In this document: positions 7,017-7,808 of the stretch, in pieces
How positions within the stretch are numbered: position 1 is the stretch's first letter
How the letters are laid out: every line of letters starts with the position of its first letter
Assembly: GCA_023247595.1 (NCBI GenBank)
Contig: JAHFGF010000077.1
Span: 1-7,808, forward strand
Reading direction: 5' to 3'
Origin: Candidatus Omnitrophota bacterium
Lineage (GTDB): Bacteria > Omnitrophota > Koll11 > Zapsychrales > Fredricksoniimonadaceae
DNA length: 7,808 nucleotides
The notes under the pieces: model-generated
Seen by the model: only the letters and a program-made list of their open reading frames with translations
What the model was told of the DNA's origin: nothing
The model's database searches: none
Made by a program: the position numbers and the translations under genes

Positions 7017-7031
7017 TTAAAACTGTTTTAA
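7017..7031. repeat. 15-base AT-rich perfect palindrome between menB and the DUF2059 gene
   Basis: TTAAAAC, one central base, then GTTTTAA: seven paired bases on each side. It lies just past the menB stop and before the DUF2059 ribosome-binding site. It has no GC-rich stem or T-tract and so is not a typical terminator. It could be an operator-like site or chance in AT-rich spacer DNA. Confidence 0.45.
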
Positions 7032-7032
7032 A

Positions 7033-7808
7033 TTACGGTCTTTTTGGAAATTTTGAAAAATCCGGACGCCTTTTTTGAACAAACGCATTGCGCCCTTCCT
7101 GTCCTTCTTCGGTCATGTAAAAAAGCATTGTGGCATTACCTGCCAATTCCTGCAATCCCGCCTGACCATCACAATCGGCATTTAACGCCGCCTTTAGGCA
7201 TCGAATAGCAATGGGCGAATTCTTGAGAATTTCCTTACACCACTGCACGGTTTCGCTCTCCAATTTTGAATAAGGAACAACTGTATTAACCAGCCCCATG
7301 GCCAGGGCTTCTTTCGCGTCATATTGACGGCATAAAAACCAAATCTCACGGGCCTTTTTTTGACCGACGATCCGAGCCATGTAACTGGCCCCATAACCGC
7401 CGTCAAACGATCCGACTTTAGGACCGGTCTGGCCAAACCGCGCGTTATCCGCCGCAATTGAAATGTCACAGAGCAAATGAAGGATATGGCCGCCTCCGAT
7501 GGCAAAACCCGCAATCATCGCAATCACAGGTTTGGGACATGTCCTGATTTGTCTTTGAAAATCTAAAACATTCAGCCGTTCAACCCCTTGACCATCCTTA
7601 TAACCCGCATCTCCGCGGATTTTCTGATCTCCGCCGGAACAAAAGGCATCTTTGCCCTCTCCGGTTAAAATAATCACGCCAATTTTAGAATCGTTGCGGG
7701 CTTCTTCCAAGGCGCTCTGCATTTCCACAACTGTTTTAGGACGAAAGGCATTTCTGACGTGCGGGCGGTTAATGGTAATTTTGGCGATGCCATCAAATTT
7801 TTGATATT
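7033..7808 (-). CDS. menB: 1,4-dihydroxy-2-naphthoyl-CoA synthase MenB (5' end cut by window edge)
   Basis: A crotonase-superfamily enzyme that closes the second ring of menaquinone by converting OSB-CoA to DHNA-CoA in the cytoplasm. The frame is open to the right edge, with 257 codons plus stop visible, starting [21 protein letters not shown]. Known MenB proteins are about 270-285 residues, so roughly 15-30 N-terminal residues are missing. A GTG at 7728 lies inside this conserved region and is not the real start. Visible motifs are the oxyanion-hole segment FCSGGDQ (about 55-61), [18 protein letters not shown] (from about 98), and [42 protein letters not shown] (from 126). The C-terminal block [30 protein letters not shown] is also present. 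The glycine in QTG (position 128), where other MenB proteins have Asp, marks the type I, bicarbonate-dependent class. The protein is nearly identical to E. coli MenB over its C-terminal half. Confidence 0.97.
   Translation of the reverse strand, partial: YQKFDGIAKITINRPHVRNAFRPKTVVEMQSALEEARNDSKIGVIILTGEGKDAFCSGGDQKIRGDAGYKDGQGVERLNVLDFQRQIRTCPKPVIAMIAGFAIGGGHILHLLCDISIAADNARFGQTGPKVGSFDGGYGASYMARIVGQKKAREIWFLCRQYDAKEALAMGLVNTVVPYSKLESETVQWCKEILKNSPIAIRCLKAALNADCDGQAGLQELAGNATMLFYMTEEGQEGRNAFVQKRRPDFSKFPKRP

Noticed and set aside
7033..7728. menB starting at the GTG at 7728
   Set aside because: The frame continues upstream to the window edge and encodes conserved MenB residues ([14 protein letters not shown]), so the true start lies outside the window.

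Overview
The window looks like a chromosomal segment of a Gram-negative bacterium. All eight genes lie on the minus strand, so transcription runs from right to left, and packing is tight. Base composition is moderate, and I see no insertion sequence, phage gene, tRNA, rRNA or CRISPR. The core is a menaquinone (vitamin K2) biosynthesis cluster: menB (naphthoate synthase), menA (prenyltransferase), menC (o-succinylbenzoate synthase) and menE (o-succinylbenzoate-CoA ligase). The last two steps of the ring pathway (MenE then MenB) sit at opposite ends, and both genes run off the window. Several exported proteins and the style of the RDD and small exported proteins suggest an uncultured lineage such as Omnitrophota or another PVC-related group. 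That placement is a guess from gene style, not a demonstrated assignment.

Layout in transcription order (right to left): menB (5' end missing, 7808-7033); a secreted DUF2059 protein (6994-6428); a strong rho-independent terminator (6416-6376); an exported RDD-family membrane protein with an LSm-like N-terminal domain (6323-5100); a small secreted protein that resembles a degenerate superoxide-reductase/desulfoferrodoxin beta-sandwich (5027-4590); menA (4590-3712); menC (3712-2636); an ArnT/PMT-type membrane glycosyltransferase (2620-1007); menE (978-1, 3' end missing). The terminator splits the cluster into two units, menB-DUF2059 and RDD-to-menE. Within the second unit, small protein/menA and menA/menC are joined by one-base stop-start overlaps (TAATG and TGATG), so they are probably translationally coupled.

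How the genes work together: MenC dehydrates SHCHC to o-succinylbenzoate, MenE activates it to OSB-CoA, MenB closes the ring to DHNA-CoA, and MenA prenylates DHNA at the membrane. MenD, MenF, MenH, the DHNA-CoA thioesterase and the methyltransferase are not in the window. The non-men genes (DUF2059, RDD, SOR-like, glycosyltransferase) encode envelope or exported proteins with no known role in menaquinone synthesis. The SOR-like gene is the best candidate for something undescribed: it keeps two of the fold's active-site histidines and the cysteine, lacks the other two recognisable iron-ligand histidines, and is fused translationally to menA. No intergenic stretch exceeds about 105 bases.
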